Shown here in pieces: positions 11,776 to 23,149 of a stretch of DNA of 64,000 bases. The translations under genes and the position numbers were made by a program. The stretch is from the NCBI RefSeq assembly GCF_945859685.1, contig NC_079147.1, positions 57,814,946 through 57,878,945 on the forward strand, in the 5' to 3' direction. Under the pieces are notes generated by a model, which saw nothing but the letters and a program-made list of their open reading frames with translations, searched no databases and was not told the DNA's origin. The DNA comes from Eupeodes corollae (Eukaryota > Arthropoda > Insecta > Diptera > Syrphidae). How positions within the stretch are numbered: the first letter of the stretch is position 1; every line of letters begins with the position of its first letter.

Positions 11776-13255
11776 GACATCTGTCAATTCTATCTGCCAT
11801 TTCGATAAAGTGTTCAAAAACACTTGCAAACAATTAAAGTCCTCTATCAAAATACAAACATTAAATATATTTTCAATTAATTTTCATTTAAATGGAAATG
11901 GAAGTATTTCTCGTGTTCACGTGTTTTCCAAAATTATAAATAGGTTTGCTATAATTTTATGGAAAACCATTCCACAGGTTCTTAACATTGTCTGCTGAAA
12001 TGTTAAATCCCTTAAATCTAATAAACTAAAATGCTTTTTGTTTGTCATATTTTTATTAAATTCTTATTATCTTATTTTTCCTTAAACCAAAAAGCATTCC
12101 ATTGAAAAATCGACACTGACATATAACTAATAATAAAATTTTTAGATAAAAACTCCCAAATCGTCCATATAACATCATACACCACTAAAATAATGTCCCT
12201 TCAGCGGACAACCCTCAGGACAGGACACAAACACCACACATACTTCAAATTCATACAAAAAGAGTTCATACTCCTTTATTTTTTCATTCCAAAAAACTGA
12301 TAGAAAGGGAAAGCTTCAAGCTTCATCGCATACTTTGAATGCTCAAAGGACACTCATAATTTCAAAGCGCGTAATAAAATGACATAACTAAGTGAAAAAA
12401 GAAAAAAGGATTCACATCAGCGGAAGGGTGTGATAACCCCAACAACAAAAATAAAAAAGGACATTTTACATGATGGGTATTTTACATTATTGGGTTGGGT
12501 ATGTTTCTTTTAAGCATTTGTTTAACAATTTAACTGTTTTAGATTTATGATTGGCGATGGCGATGGCGACCCTTTACGCTAAACACATGAAAACATCATC
12601 CTTTACATAAAGCATAGCGTGTTTTTCTCCCTCTGTGAAACACAAACAAAACTCGAAAAATAAGAATAAAAGGATAACAAGCATAACGCACCATCGCATT
12701 ATATCCCAATAAACATAACTTTTAATATGTGCAATCATATGTGAGAAATTTATACTTTGTTTACACCACGCACCGCTTAGATGATCGAGAGAATGTAATT
12801 TTTGATTTGGGTAAATGGGTTTCTGCTTTTTTATATTTTTGGGAAGTCTCACAACTCGCACTTTAAGAAAGGAGGGAAGTGTTTATGGATATGGGGAGAA
12901 ACACTTTGTTTGGTCCTTTTGATTTAAGTATTTATATATGAGCTCTGATATGTGCCTTGTTATCAATTTAAATGTTATTTATGATTTATTTAAATTTTGA
13001 GCAAAGAAATTTATTTAACGTATCTAATTTGTTTATTTCAAAAACAAAATTGTGTATATTTTTAAGAAAATCAAAAGAAATTGCAGAGAGTGAGCATGTA
13101 ATGATTAACTATTTAAAAAGATTGCAATAATTTTTCTATGAATCATTTGAATCTATTCGATTGATTGTAATTACTGAATTCTTTGTATTCTTTTGAAGTC
13201 TGCATTTTTGCTTTGAAATGTTTGCATTCACTTATAGTCTTTGCCATCAAAAGCA
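11776..13255. other. Unassigned spacer
   Basis: A+T-rich. One minus-strand frame at 12574-12861 has a hydrophobic run (MLVILLFLFFEFCLCF), but the flanking composition is ordinary spacer and no family was recognised. Confidence 0.4.
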
Positions 13256-13259
13256 TTCT

Positions 13260-13700
13260 ACTTACTTACTTATACTCCCGATCCATTGAGAATCTCAGTT
13301 TAAGATATTGCGTTTTTCAGCATGCAAGCTTTTCCAATCAGCGATACCAAGATTGCTCTTTGAAGCGAAGGTTCGACTTCCTCGTCGTATCGAACCTTTG
13401 CTAGAGCGTTTTTGTCCATTCGCTCCATGTGGCGTAGCCAGTGTATTCGGAGTGTTTTGGCTCGTGATACAGCTTGTACAGCTCACTATTGGATCTTTTC
13501 CTGCATTTGCCCCGTTCGCATATAATTCAAAATATCCGCCCAAAGATTTGTCTCTCGAAGGCGCCCATTATCAATTCTCCTTTTTTACTCATTGTCCAGC
13601 ACTGTAAAGTAGAACTATTAAAATATGAGTGTTGTACAATGTGCACTTTGTATTTCAAGAAAGGAGTTTTGAACCCATTTGTTTGACCAAACCGGAGCAG
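13260..13700 (-). mobile_element. 3' end of an RTE-like element with a TAAG-repeat tail
   Basis: On the minus strand the order is WTMSKKGELIMGAFERQIFG (about 13600-13540), a shifted block ELYANGANAG, then LRIHWLRHMERMDKNALAKV (about 13460-13400), and an IADWKSL-type terminal block. This is the C-terminal region seen in RTE-group elements, and the first block parallels LSKKDENVLGCFERKILR of the element at 14.5-16.8 kb. The end is marked by about three TAAG units (13272-13260). It is 5'-truncated and frameshifted. Confidence 0.75.
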
Positions 13701-14359
13701 CAGCGGTTCGCTAGAGTAGTTCTTTGTCGAATTTCCACTTAGGTGTCGTGGAATTGATATTTGTCTCGAGGTAAGTTCCTCATCATCTAGTTCTTCATTA
13801 TCTGACAGCAGTGCACCTTTAACTAAAGATTGTGACAATAGCGATGAAAATGACACTTTGTTAGTTAGTACTGAAGACGAAAAAGTGCAATCTTAAAATC
13901 TAACTTTAAAGAAAAAGAAAAATCTCGCGAAATGAGAATTGAAAGCTGCTTGGGTGTCTTCTAAGTTCAGTCAAAATGGAAAGCAGCAAATCTTTTCAGA
14001 TTATTTTTCCCTTAACAATGGAAAGGCAAAGACAAATAGTTGCAAGGCACAGATATACCTGTGAATTAGGAACACGAGCTGCAAGAAGCAACAACAATGC
14101 CAACTATTTTGTATGCCTACAATGCTTAAAAAAAAAATAAGACGGTTGATGTCTTACTCGAGCTGAACTTGCTTATAACATCATAACCATACAAATCTAG
14201 ATCCAGCCCTCAGAGACGGGATTCGGAATCATATAAATTCCAAACCCAAAATTGAAAGCCAATACATCAGGGCAAATTCAACTCGGACGTTTGTTGACGG
14301 GAGTTGTTCACTGGCGGATAAGAAATGAAGTATCAAGTAATTATGCTATTAAGTTTGTA
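13701..14359. other. Unassigned spacer
   Basis: A plus-strand acidic, Ser-rich reading (about 13775-13895) recalls the N-terminal acidic regions of some transposases but has no diagnostic motif. Confidence 0.35.
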
Positions 14360-14461
14360 TAGGACTGTCATGCTAGAGGTCTTCGCTCCAATCATAAGTT
14401 TTTTTACGGATACTGTGTCTTGCGAAGAATTGACAAATCTTCCAAGAGTAATTCTTGTCCT
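14360..14461 (+). repeat. SINE S fragment
   Basis: Begins GGACTGTCATGCTAGAGGT, homologous to the region just after the A box, and continues through ACGGATACTGTGTCTTGCGA and CTTCCAAGAGTAATTCTTGTC. The tRNA B box has been lost by an internal deletion. It ends abruptly at the start of the RTE-like ORF, so it is truncated at both ends. Confidence 0.7.
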
Positions 14462-16884
14462 TGTAAGGGAGATAGAACCACTCAACCTAGGCGACGCAGA
14501 TCAACAATTCCGCCTACCTAACCTCGACGAAGTGAAGATAGCTATATCTAAACTGAAGTCAAACAAAGCTGCTGGGGCTCACGGCATCGCTGCCGAACTT
14601 TTCACAACAGCAGGCGATGACTTGGTAGGCAGCATGCACCAACTCATCTGCAAAATATGGTCAGAAGAAAGCATGCCAGATGAGTGGAATCTCAGCATAG
14701 TGTGCCCGATGCATAAGAAAGGAGACCTTCTTGATTGCGCCAACTACAGAGGCATCAGTCTCCTTAACATTGCGTATAAGATCCTCTCTGCCGTATTATG
14801 TGAACGTCTGAAGCCATTCGTCAACAACCTGATTGGTCCTTATCAGTGTGGCTTCAGACCAGGAAAGTCCACTATCGACCAAATATTCACACTACGGCAG
14901 ATCTTGGAAAAAAAAACCAGGAACTTCAAATCGATACCCACCATTTCTTTATCATTTTAAAGCCGCGTATGACATCATCTATAGGGAAGAGCTCTACAAA
15001 GCAATGTCTTGTTTTGGCATCCCTGTCAAACTTATCCGTTTGTGCAGAATGACGATGGAGAATGCACGCTGTTCTATCAAGGTCGGAAAAGATCTTACCG
15101 ATGTATTTGATATCAAAAAGGAGGCTGGGATGCGACCCACACTGATAACTTCCCATCCCGTATGTCGGTTTGTCTTGCTTAAAAGTTTGTCTATATAAAC
15201 TCGTATCAATTTTTACCACATTGTGTACCATTTTTTGTAGATTTTATTTTTATATGAAAAAACGGACTTTTGGATTTTTATACAAAAATTATTGAATATC
15301 GACAACAATATTTTCTGTGAAATAAAATAAGTTTGAAGCCAGTATTTTTAACTTTTGAAAAGATATTTGAGTCGAAAATCAATTTTTACCAATTTTTGTT
15401 AAATTTTGTTTAGGTTTTTAATTTTTTGTAGTACTAAAACTGTCAATTCGATTTTTTTCAAAATTTTACCGAATGTTGACAACAATATTTTTTGAAAGAT
15501 AAAAGTAGTTTAAAGCCCATATCTCAAAGTTTTGAAAAGATATTTGAGTCGAAAATCTATTCTTAGCAGTTTTATTATTTTTTTCTTTTTTAAACTGTCA
15601 ATTCGATTTTTCTCAACATTTTATCAGATGTCAAAAACATTAATCTTCGTTGCACAAAATTATTTTGGAGATGAAATCATATTTTAATCGTAAAATTTTA
15701 GAGGTGACACATTTTTTTTAAGTTTTTTTGATTTATAAAAAAACCGTTAAATTAATTTTTTTCAAAAAATATATTTGATATGACGTTACAATATATTATA
15801 TAAAATTTAATTCAAGTCCCTAGCGTTTTTGGTCCGTAAGATATTTAGGGTTAACCAAAATTTTCACCTTTTTTTCAAACTGCTATGGTAAAAAAACCAC
15901 CCACTCAATTTTCTTGAAGAGAGCCCTTTCTGCATCTTTCTACCTTATTACCTGTACAACTTAAAATCGATATCTCTTCTGGTTCTTGAGCTATGGACAA
16001 CGAAAAAAACTTCGCGAACGTACGGACATACGACAATATTTCGACTCTAGGGACCTTGAAACGTCGAGAAATGTCAAAATTTTCAATTTGACAAATCGGA
16101 CCCATTACAATAACTTTCTATAAGAAGTTAAAAAGGTTTTACACAAGGCGATGCACTGTCATGCGACTTCTTCAACATCGTTCTGGAAAGAATTGTGCGA
16201 AACTCAACCGTCAACACTAGAGGCACAATCTTCCAAAGGTCCATCCAATTACTCGGATACGCAGATGATATTGACATAATTGGAAGATCAAAGCGTGATG
16301 TCAGTGAAGCGTTTTTGAGCATTGCGACGGAAGTGAAGAAGATGGGTTTAGTGGTCAATGAGGACAAGACCAATTATATGCTTTCATCAATGAAGGTCAT
16401 TGAACAAAGACGTCTTTTACAAAACGGTACCATGGACAGCTATAACTTTGAGGTAGTCAAGGAATTTGTCTACCTAGGCACCGCTATTAACACAGACAAC
16501 GACACCAACGCTGAAATCAAACGAAGAATAACTCTTGCAAATCGCTGCTTCTTTGGACTTAAAAGGCAATTGAGAAGTAAAGTCCTCTCTCGATCATCTA
16601 AAATCACCATCTATAAGACACTAATCATCCCGGTTCTTATTTATGGCGCTGAGGCCTGGACCCTGTCAAAGAAAGATGAAAATGTCTTAGGATGCTTCGA
16701 GAGAAAAATTCTTCGGGTGAATTTTGGTCCCGTACACGAAGTTACATTTTCAACACTTAAAACGAGTCAATTTTTAAACTGCACTATTTTTTATAATATT
16801 AATTCTTTTTATAAAAGTAAGAAAGACGAATTGCGTATGATCGAAACCACGTCCATGGATGGCCTGAGGAACACTTTAGTTTAA
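14462..16884 (+). mobile_element. RTE-like non-LTR retrotransposon, 5'-truncated, interrupted by repeat R
   Basis: The RT begins with NLDEVKIAISKLKSNKAAG, GDLLDCANYRGISLLNIAYK and YQCGFRPGKSTIDQIF. A frameshift in an A-run near 14910 and another near 14955 move to FKAAYDIIYREELYKAM and RCSIKVGKDLTDVFDIKK, which stops exactly at the insertion (15120). Past the insertion it resumes at about 16136 with GDALSCDFFNIVLERIV, LGYADDIDIIGRSKRDV (active site YADD), VYLGTAINTDNDTNAEIKRR and a C-terminal LSKKDENVLGCFERKILR. Similarity ends near 16745. The endonuclease is missing. The decayed minus-strand copy at 32.6-34.45 kb is from the same family. Confidence 0.85.
15121..16129 (+). mobile_element. Repeat R, complete copy inserted in the RTE-like RT
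   Basis: A 1,009-bp non-coding block starting GAGGCTGGGATGCGACCC and ending CTTTCTATAAGAAGTT. It is flanked by AAAAAG on both sides (15115-15120 and 16130-16135). Removing it rejoins the RT reading (DIKK before, GDALSC after) apart from one missing base, so it is an insertion and AAAAAG is the likely target duplication. Inside are about four degenerate units of 150-175 bp, each opening with A-rich sequence then an ACTGTCAATTCGATTTTTTT-like block and several containing GAAAAGATATTTGAGTCG. Nothing encodes protein. A mobilising partner is not visible. Confidence 0.8.
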
Positions 16885-19109
16885 AATAAACGAACTCGAA
16901 CACTCATTATTCATTTTGAAGCACGTTGTTGAATTGGTTTTTGACATTAGTTTTCTCTACAAAGTTGTAAATACTAAGTTAACATAATAAACTAAAGTTC
17001 TTACCCATCTAGCATAAAAAGATCACTTCACTCAAATGAATTTAGTTCCCACTGAGTACAAACTAAGTCCCTCAGTGATTAGTTCCCATCATGGACTTAT
17101 TTCCCTGCACCGTTCTTAAAAGCTGAAAAAAGACTCAAAGCTCTTTTGGGACATTCGCTCTATATCATCCACAATATTTCTGTATTTCAATCTACAATGC
17201 AAGAATTTAACTATGGGGAGGCTTTCATGTTATTTCATACAGCTGTGATTTTAAAGTAACAGCAACTTCTACGAAGCAATCCGATATTTTATTAAGAAAC
17301 TACACCAATCATTTGATTCAAATTTCCTATCCCACTGTTGTTATTAATTTGATGCAAGAATATGAATCCCAATGTGTATCAATTTCCTGAGAAACAGAAT
17401 GAAATATTTATTTATTGAAAAAAAAAAAACAAAATGCTGTCACCCCTTTGCAAAGTTCAAAAACTCAATTTGGTTTCCGCCAAAATAAAAAAATACTTGA
17501 AAATTATTAAAATTGAGAAATAAGATTTGAAAAAGTTCAATTTTCAGAAGAGAAAGTAGAAAGTAAATGGAAATCTGAACAGGTTTTGATTTCATAAAAC
17601 AAAATTTTGCTTTTTTCCATTTAAAATTTACTCCTTCCTCTTTTTTATTTTTGTTCGTTCTCGTTCGAAACTTTATATAAAACAACCACTTAACAATTCT
17701 AGCAACGAAATAAAAGGGTACCTGCGTTTTATATTTCAGAAACTTCTCCTCTTCGAAAACAAGAAATTGAAAATAGAAAAATCTCTAAAGCAAATCAGTC
17801 CACGATTTCGATTTAAAAATGAAAAATAAATATGAAAAAAAAAAAAACAAAATTCGCGGTTTATTAGGTTTTGATATCCTTGCCAAGGACCCACTTAACA
17901 AACAACTTTCGTCCCAAATATGTTATGTATATTCAACCATGCAAAAGAAGTTTATATTATTATGGAGTAACGTAGTTATCCTTTATATGGATGTGGTGCA
18001 CATCCTGGAACTAACCCTGTATGGGTCTGCTTGTTCCTGTGCATATGTGACATGAACTTACCTACCAGTTTTTCGAGTCCTGCTTTCTGCATGCCAACAA
18101 GGACGACGACAACGACGCACGATGACGACAAATGCCGAGCCCATATAAAACTCGCAAATTTAATTCCGCTATTCTATTATTATCCTTTCAACTTGGATTA
18201 TTGTCAACCCTTCGTTTTCGTTGTGTAATGAAACTTTTTTTTCAGTTTTTTATTTATTACATTCCGAAGGAAGATGGAAAAAGAAACAGAAATCTATTTA
18301 CAGGATTCAGGATACTTAACAAAGGTATTTTGATTCTTTTACTCCTGCTGCTTCTGCTGGGCCTGGTAAGTTCTATGGTGACACAGTGAAAAGATAGGGA
18401 ACAGGAAATTTCGGAAATAACAGAAAAATATGCTATTTCGAATACATTTTCACATGAAAATCAGGGGGAAAATATTCTATAGAAAGCGAACGAGGAGGAA
18501 CCAGGGCACCCGGTTTATTGATATGTCAATCGCTCGCGGACTTAAGATTTATGAGATTCGCTTTGGGAAAATTTGGGGTAAAATTGTGTTATTATATGGA
18601 AGAAAATTGAAAATGAAAGGGTACAGAATTGGAAATGAGATTGAACAGGAAAACCGGAATCAAAGGAAAAGAATTAGCACAAGAAAGATATCTACAGAAG
18701 AGGAAAAGTGTTGCTTTCAAGGAAAATAATATTCAAACATTTTCCAAAGTGATTTATTGATATTAGTTGCATGGTGTTCTAGTTCCTATTACTAATCAGA
18801 AAAGACCTTCTTTCTATTAACTACTGATAAGCTGCAAAAATGTACAGAAATTCATAAGATTGGTCTAAAAGTTTATAAAGGCAAAAGTAAGAAAGCCATC
18901 TAATCAGAAAATGGTTGGTAAAAGAATACCAATACTCTGCAGACGAATTTAAACTTGAGGATAGAGTTCAAGATTGTAAAAGAATTAATCATTTGAAGTA
19001 CTTCATTTCACATTAAAAAGATTGCAATCATTAAAGGAATTAATTGATCGACATTATTTTTATTGAGGATATGGAAAAGTCAAAAATACTAACTTTGGAT
19101 TTCCATTAA
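16885..19109. other. Unassigned spacer
   Basis: A+T-rich, with a poly-A run near 17421 and lysine-rich chance frames (18430-18729). No motif of a known gene. Polypurine tracts occur at 18400-18730. Confidence 0.4.
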
Positions 19110-20220
19110 TCCATCCTTAGTTGAATGATTAATTACCTTTCGGATGGTTCAATACATGTATAGTATTTTACGGATATAAGTTTGAAAACCACAAAATAAA
19201 TGCTGGTGTGCCCCAGGGTGCAGTTCTGTCTCCAAAACTCTTTTTCATTTTTATTAAGGATTTCCCATCTGCAACTTTAGTAGTACCCGTGGCATGTTGG
19301 TTAGTGCGTTGGACTGTCATGCCAGAGGTGTAGGGTTCGATCCCTGCCTATGCCATCTAAAGTCTTTTCCCGGGTACTGCCTCTTGCGAGGAATTGACAA
19401 ATTCTCCAAGAGTAACTCATGAAAAAGTGCTTTCTCAAATTAACCGTTCGGATTCGGTATATAAACAGTAGGTCCCCTCCATTCCTGAAAACATTACTCG
19501 CACACAGAAATGGTTAAGAGTTGTAAGTCACTAGGCCCTAGTTCGCAAAGGACTGTTGCGCCACCCAATTTATTTTTATCTGCAACTTTTAATACAATAC
19601 AATATTTCGCTGACGATAGTACTCTGAGCTTTTCATATTCGTTTTCGGGCTCACAACCCTTTTCTTCGGAAGTGGAACAGCAATTACAAAATACTATAAG
19701 CTCATTAAATTCGGGCCTGAATAGCACTGTACAATGGGGAATAGAATACCGCGTCGAATGAAAAGCTTTAAAAACCCGATGCTGTCTTGTATTGTTAAAT
19801 CGAAATATACTCTCCCTGCCATTATCCATGGATGGCATCTGCATCAATGCTGCTTCCGCAGCTTACTTAAGCCACTTGGACAATATTGAACGCAGAGCAT
19901 TTATATTAATTGGTGATAATATCACCATTAGTTTATGCTCTAGAGAAATAGCCAGCTCCATTCCTCCCCTTAAACAGTTCAACGGTAATATTCTAGCACT
20001 TCAGTCGTACTGTCAAGTTCAGAGATTCGTGCCGTACTGCGTGAATGTGGATTGCCTTACCAGTTTACAACACTCTGTATTTTCCAGTCATTGAAGTTTC
20101 AGGAATTCAAAACCAATGTGCACCGACAGCTTCTTTCAAACCCTCTCTCCTTTTTCAAGTGCTCACATAAGGTCTCAGCATAATAAGGGTAATAATATCC
20201 CCTTGAGTGTTAGCTAATTA
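19110..20220 (+). mobile_element. Family J non-LTR retrotransposon fragment split by SINE S
   Basis: The plus-strand RT piece reads FENHKINAGVPQGAVLSPKL up to 19278. After the SINE it continues FNTIQYFADDSTLSFSYSFS (FADD active site), a thumb-like stretch, then SLPLSMDGICINAASAAYLS, LDNIERRAFILIGDN and ASSIPPLKQFNGNI. The last readable part near 20100-20160 corresponds to a V-H-R-Q-L-L terminal motif. The fragment lacks the endonuclease and RT fingers and has deletions between blocks. It ends in GGGTAATAATATCCCC-type 3'UTR followed by an A-rich tail. Confidence 0.8.
19279..19577 (+). mobile_element. SINE S, complete tRNA-derived copy with 12-bp target duplication
   Basis: A 299-bp element flanked by ATCTGCAACTTT at 19267-19278 and 19578-19589. 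The head is tRNA-like: A box TGTTGGTTAGTG (19295-19306), B box GGTTCGATCC (19334-19343), preceded by CCCGTGGCA and followed by TGCCATCT, which could pair as an acceptor-like stem. The body carries GGGTACTGCCTCTTGCGAG and GAGTTGTAAGTCACTAGG, and it ends GACTGTTGCGCCACCCAAT plus a T-rich tail. Transcription by RNA polymerase III from the internal boxes is expected from the class. Excising one duplication restores the RT reading. Other copies lie at 11.4, 14.4, 39.5 and 56.4 kb. Confidence 0.9.
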
Positions 20221-20469
20221 TAAAAAATAAGCGTTAATGGGTATCAAGAATTCGGAATTTTGAATTCCAGTCTCAAAGTGAACTTTAGAATGCAATCTTT
20301 TAAGTGAATTAAATGAATCATTATAAAAAATTGCATTCACCAAACATCACGCAGTTTAAAAATATTTACACAAGAAGTACAAAAGAAAAAACATCAGTTG
20401 TTTTCATCGTTGCCATGAGCTGTAGTAGGTAAAAATCATTAAAAACCACAACATTATAAAGGGTGGTAA
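20221..20469. other. Unassigned spacer
   Basis: No recognisable feature. Confidence 0.35.
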
Positions 20470-22235
20470 AATTTTAAGGGCCGATACTGAATGTAAATCA
20501 CACCTCAACCTCGAGATTTTTACTAGATTTCATTTGACATGTCTCAATATTGACAAAACTCACTTTGAACCATATAAATTTAAACAATCTAACGAACGTG
20601 TTAAAGCTATTTAGGCTTTTTATGGAAATGAGCTTTCAAATCAAAATGCATACTGTGCACTTATTTATTTTAGTTATTTTCACGGATTATTTGGGAAATG
20701 GCTAGAAATCCGTGAAAATAACTTTGCGTGTGCAAACCAAGCAAACCAAATACTTGAAGTCATCAAATTCAGTTCTTTTGATGAAGACGGAGAAAGCTTG
20801 AAATTTGAACCTCTCTATGACCGAATTGTTATGGTTTACAATAAGTTAAGTAAATTTTGGATATACAGTAAAGCCAGAAAAAAATGTTTGATAAGATCTC
20901 ATTCTGCATGGCTCGATAAATCTGAGATCGTTTCACTAAGCTTTGCGATGAAAATAATTTAAGTACGAGTGCGAGTGCAACGTCGTTGGAAAACTTTTGA
21001 GAAATGTTGTGCTCGTATTAAGCGAAGACTTTTGACAGAAATAGCAATGACTGGTGATTCCATAGACACAGCTTTGCGTAAAACATCAACAAATTCGGAT
21101 TATAGAATATGAAAAAACTTTGTCTGTAACTTATTCTGAAGTTTTTTCTCTTTTCGTTGAAGCTAAGTTTACAAGAAATTAATACTTACTTATTCAAAAC
21201 TTTGTCAAAACACAAACATTTAAAGAAATGGGTTGCCCAGCTAGAAAGCTATTGAAAAGGAAAAGGATAGCTGTTATCCAGAATCTAAAAAACTAACAGT
21301 AACGGAAAGAAGTGCTGAAGAAGATTTACAAGCATTACTTGGCCACAAAGCAACTAGATTATTAATTTCTCAGAAAGATGTTCAAGAAACACTCAGCAAA
21401 TAAACCTCTAAAAGTCTTTAATTAGAAGATAAATAGGGATTTGATGGAAGTACTGGACAGAGCGAGTACAAGCAAAATTTTCGTGAATCTGAAGTGAAAG
21501 ACTGTGACTTATTTGTCACACCTTACGTGCCATTGCAGCTGCAGTTAAAATAGGATAGGCAAGATATAATTTTTTAAAAATCGTCGGCCGACTTCAACAC
21601 AATACTGTCGTCTAAGATTTCAGTTTAAAAAAAAAACTGCTTCTGTTTCTGTGTCTGAAGAACAGTACTTTTTAGAAACAATTAATTCGTTGTAGCCCTT
21701 AATTGTAATGATCGCTTAGTTGATTAATCTGAGTTTCTAGTTTTTTGTACACATTTCTTACACGCTTACATTTAAGACCGAAACCAGGCGGAAGTGGTTC
21801 CTCAAATGATGGCAATAAAGCCGGAATATTTTTTTTAAATCCTAGAACTGCGGCAGAAATAACCGATATTGACCAAACGTTAATAGACCAGATGTGCCAC
21901 AATCTTACAAGTATTAAACTCGGGGTTTAACATCGAAGCCGATAAGTTCAAAGTTTTTGCTTTGGGGACAACTGAGCAGATAATAAAAACCATTCCATGG
22001 TATTATTTACCCGCTTCGGTTCACAAGGTGTTGCTACATGGTGCATCGGTTATTGAACACCATTTCTATTGGCGAATTGAGTAGGGAAGCCCCAGAGTCC
22101 CATAAACAAGGATATGAAAATTATCATCACACGAGAAAAATATCTCGACCTTTTCAGAAGACTTCTATTATCTTCCAATCAATTAATATCAAATTTAATA
22201 CAAAGCAAACATTTTTTACCGCACTTTGTATGGGC
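20470..22235 (+). pseudogene. Decayed RAG1/Transib-like DDE protein gene
   Basis: Ordered blocks in shifting plus-strand frames resemble a repeated insect protein family that I associate with RAG1/Transib. They are: an N-terminal region near 20560-20950; SKKLTVTERSAEEDLQALLG near 21285-21345; GFDGSTGQSEYKQNF near 21440-21485 (candidate first catalytic Asp) and VKDCDLFVTPYVPLQLQL; KPGGSGSSNDGNKAGIFF near 21780; PWYYLPASVHKVLLHGASVI near 22000-22050; and GELSREAPESHKQGYENYHH near 22070-22130 followed by HTRKISR. The last block aligns by eye with the RAG1 segment around its catalytic Glu (ASEGNESGNKLFRRFRK). At least five frame changes or stops show it is dead. The family name is inference. Confidence 0.45.
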
Positions 22236-22274
22236 AGGTACCCACTGTGCAATGGTCAAAATTGTAATAGGATA

Positions 22275-22800
22275 TGGCAACAGTGGATTATCAATTTTCC
22301 AGAAAATCATCTTCAATTCATTTGTCAATATGGAGAATTGCAGCATTATCGTGAATCATAATCCAAGAGTGACTGTTTGGTGCGGTTTATGGGCTTGCCT
22401 AATCATCGGGTCGTATTTTTTCCAAAATGAGGCCGGCCAGGTAGTTACTGTGAATGTTTTTCGCTATCGTGAGATGATAACAAAATTTGTATGGCTCAAA
22501 TTGGAAGTGATGTTTCAACAAGACAGTGCCACTTGCCACACAGCGTATTAAAAAATGGCTTCTTGCCCGTGGTGGCGATGTCAATTGACCGCTGGCGCTA
22601 TGATCATGTTAATGACACCGTGGGACTTCTTTCTTGGGGGTTATCTGAAAGAGCTTAAGGATAAGTTAATTCGGCACGTTAACTACGTATGTACATAGTA
22701 ACTCAATTATGCCTCAGCGTCATCGAAAATTTGGAATATCGCGATGGAAGTCTTCCGCCGAGGTCTTGGTGGACATTTGGAAGATATTTTATGTTATAAA
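22275..22800 (+). pseudogene. Mariner-type transposase fragment
   Basis: The plus strand gives FVNMENCSIIV, NPRVTVWCGLWACLIIGSYF, FQNEAGQVVTVNVFRYREMI and MFQQDSATCHTA, the central catalytic block of the same transposase type that is nearly intact at 29.3-30.5 kb (FQQDGATCHTA there). The second catalytic Asp (QQD) is present; the first lies in a degenerate PENHLQF where relatives read DEAHFHL. Past the HTA the reading breaks, with FFLGGYLKEL-like sequence near 22620. No terminal inverted repeats were identified. Confidence 0.75.
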
Positions 22801-23149
22801 AGTAAATGACAATAATTTCATAAACTGTGGTTTTGATATGATTCATGTTTGATTAACATTTGTCAAGTTTTACGAAAAATTTACAGAAAAAAAAATAGAA
22901 TTTTAACTATTGGCGGAGGTACTGTGGTTCGCACGACTAATCGGATAAAGAGAATGCAAATTTTCGCAATGAAATTTCTCCAAGAAAATGTAAAGGAGTA
23001 GAAAATTTAATCCTCATTTTATAACATATTTAAGTTTAAATACAAAAACTGTATTTGAAGTTATTAATAAACAAATAAATAAATAAAAAAAAAGAACTCC
23101 CTAATTTAACCGGACACTAGCTGTTCTTACACTGTTGTAGCTCTGTTAC

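Noticed and set aside
12574..12861. Minus-strand ORF with a hydrophobic segment
   Set aside because: No known family, no repeat partner, no start context or neighbouring exon that would support a gene.
13775..13895. Acidic Ser-rich plus-strand reading, possible transposase N-terminus
   Set aside because: No catalytic or DNA-binding motif nearby and frames close quickly.
19295..19360. Possible genuine tRNA gene
   Set aside because: A and B boxes are present, but the cloverleaf is incomplete and the same head recurs in other SINE S copies, so it is a SINE.
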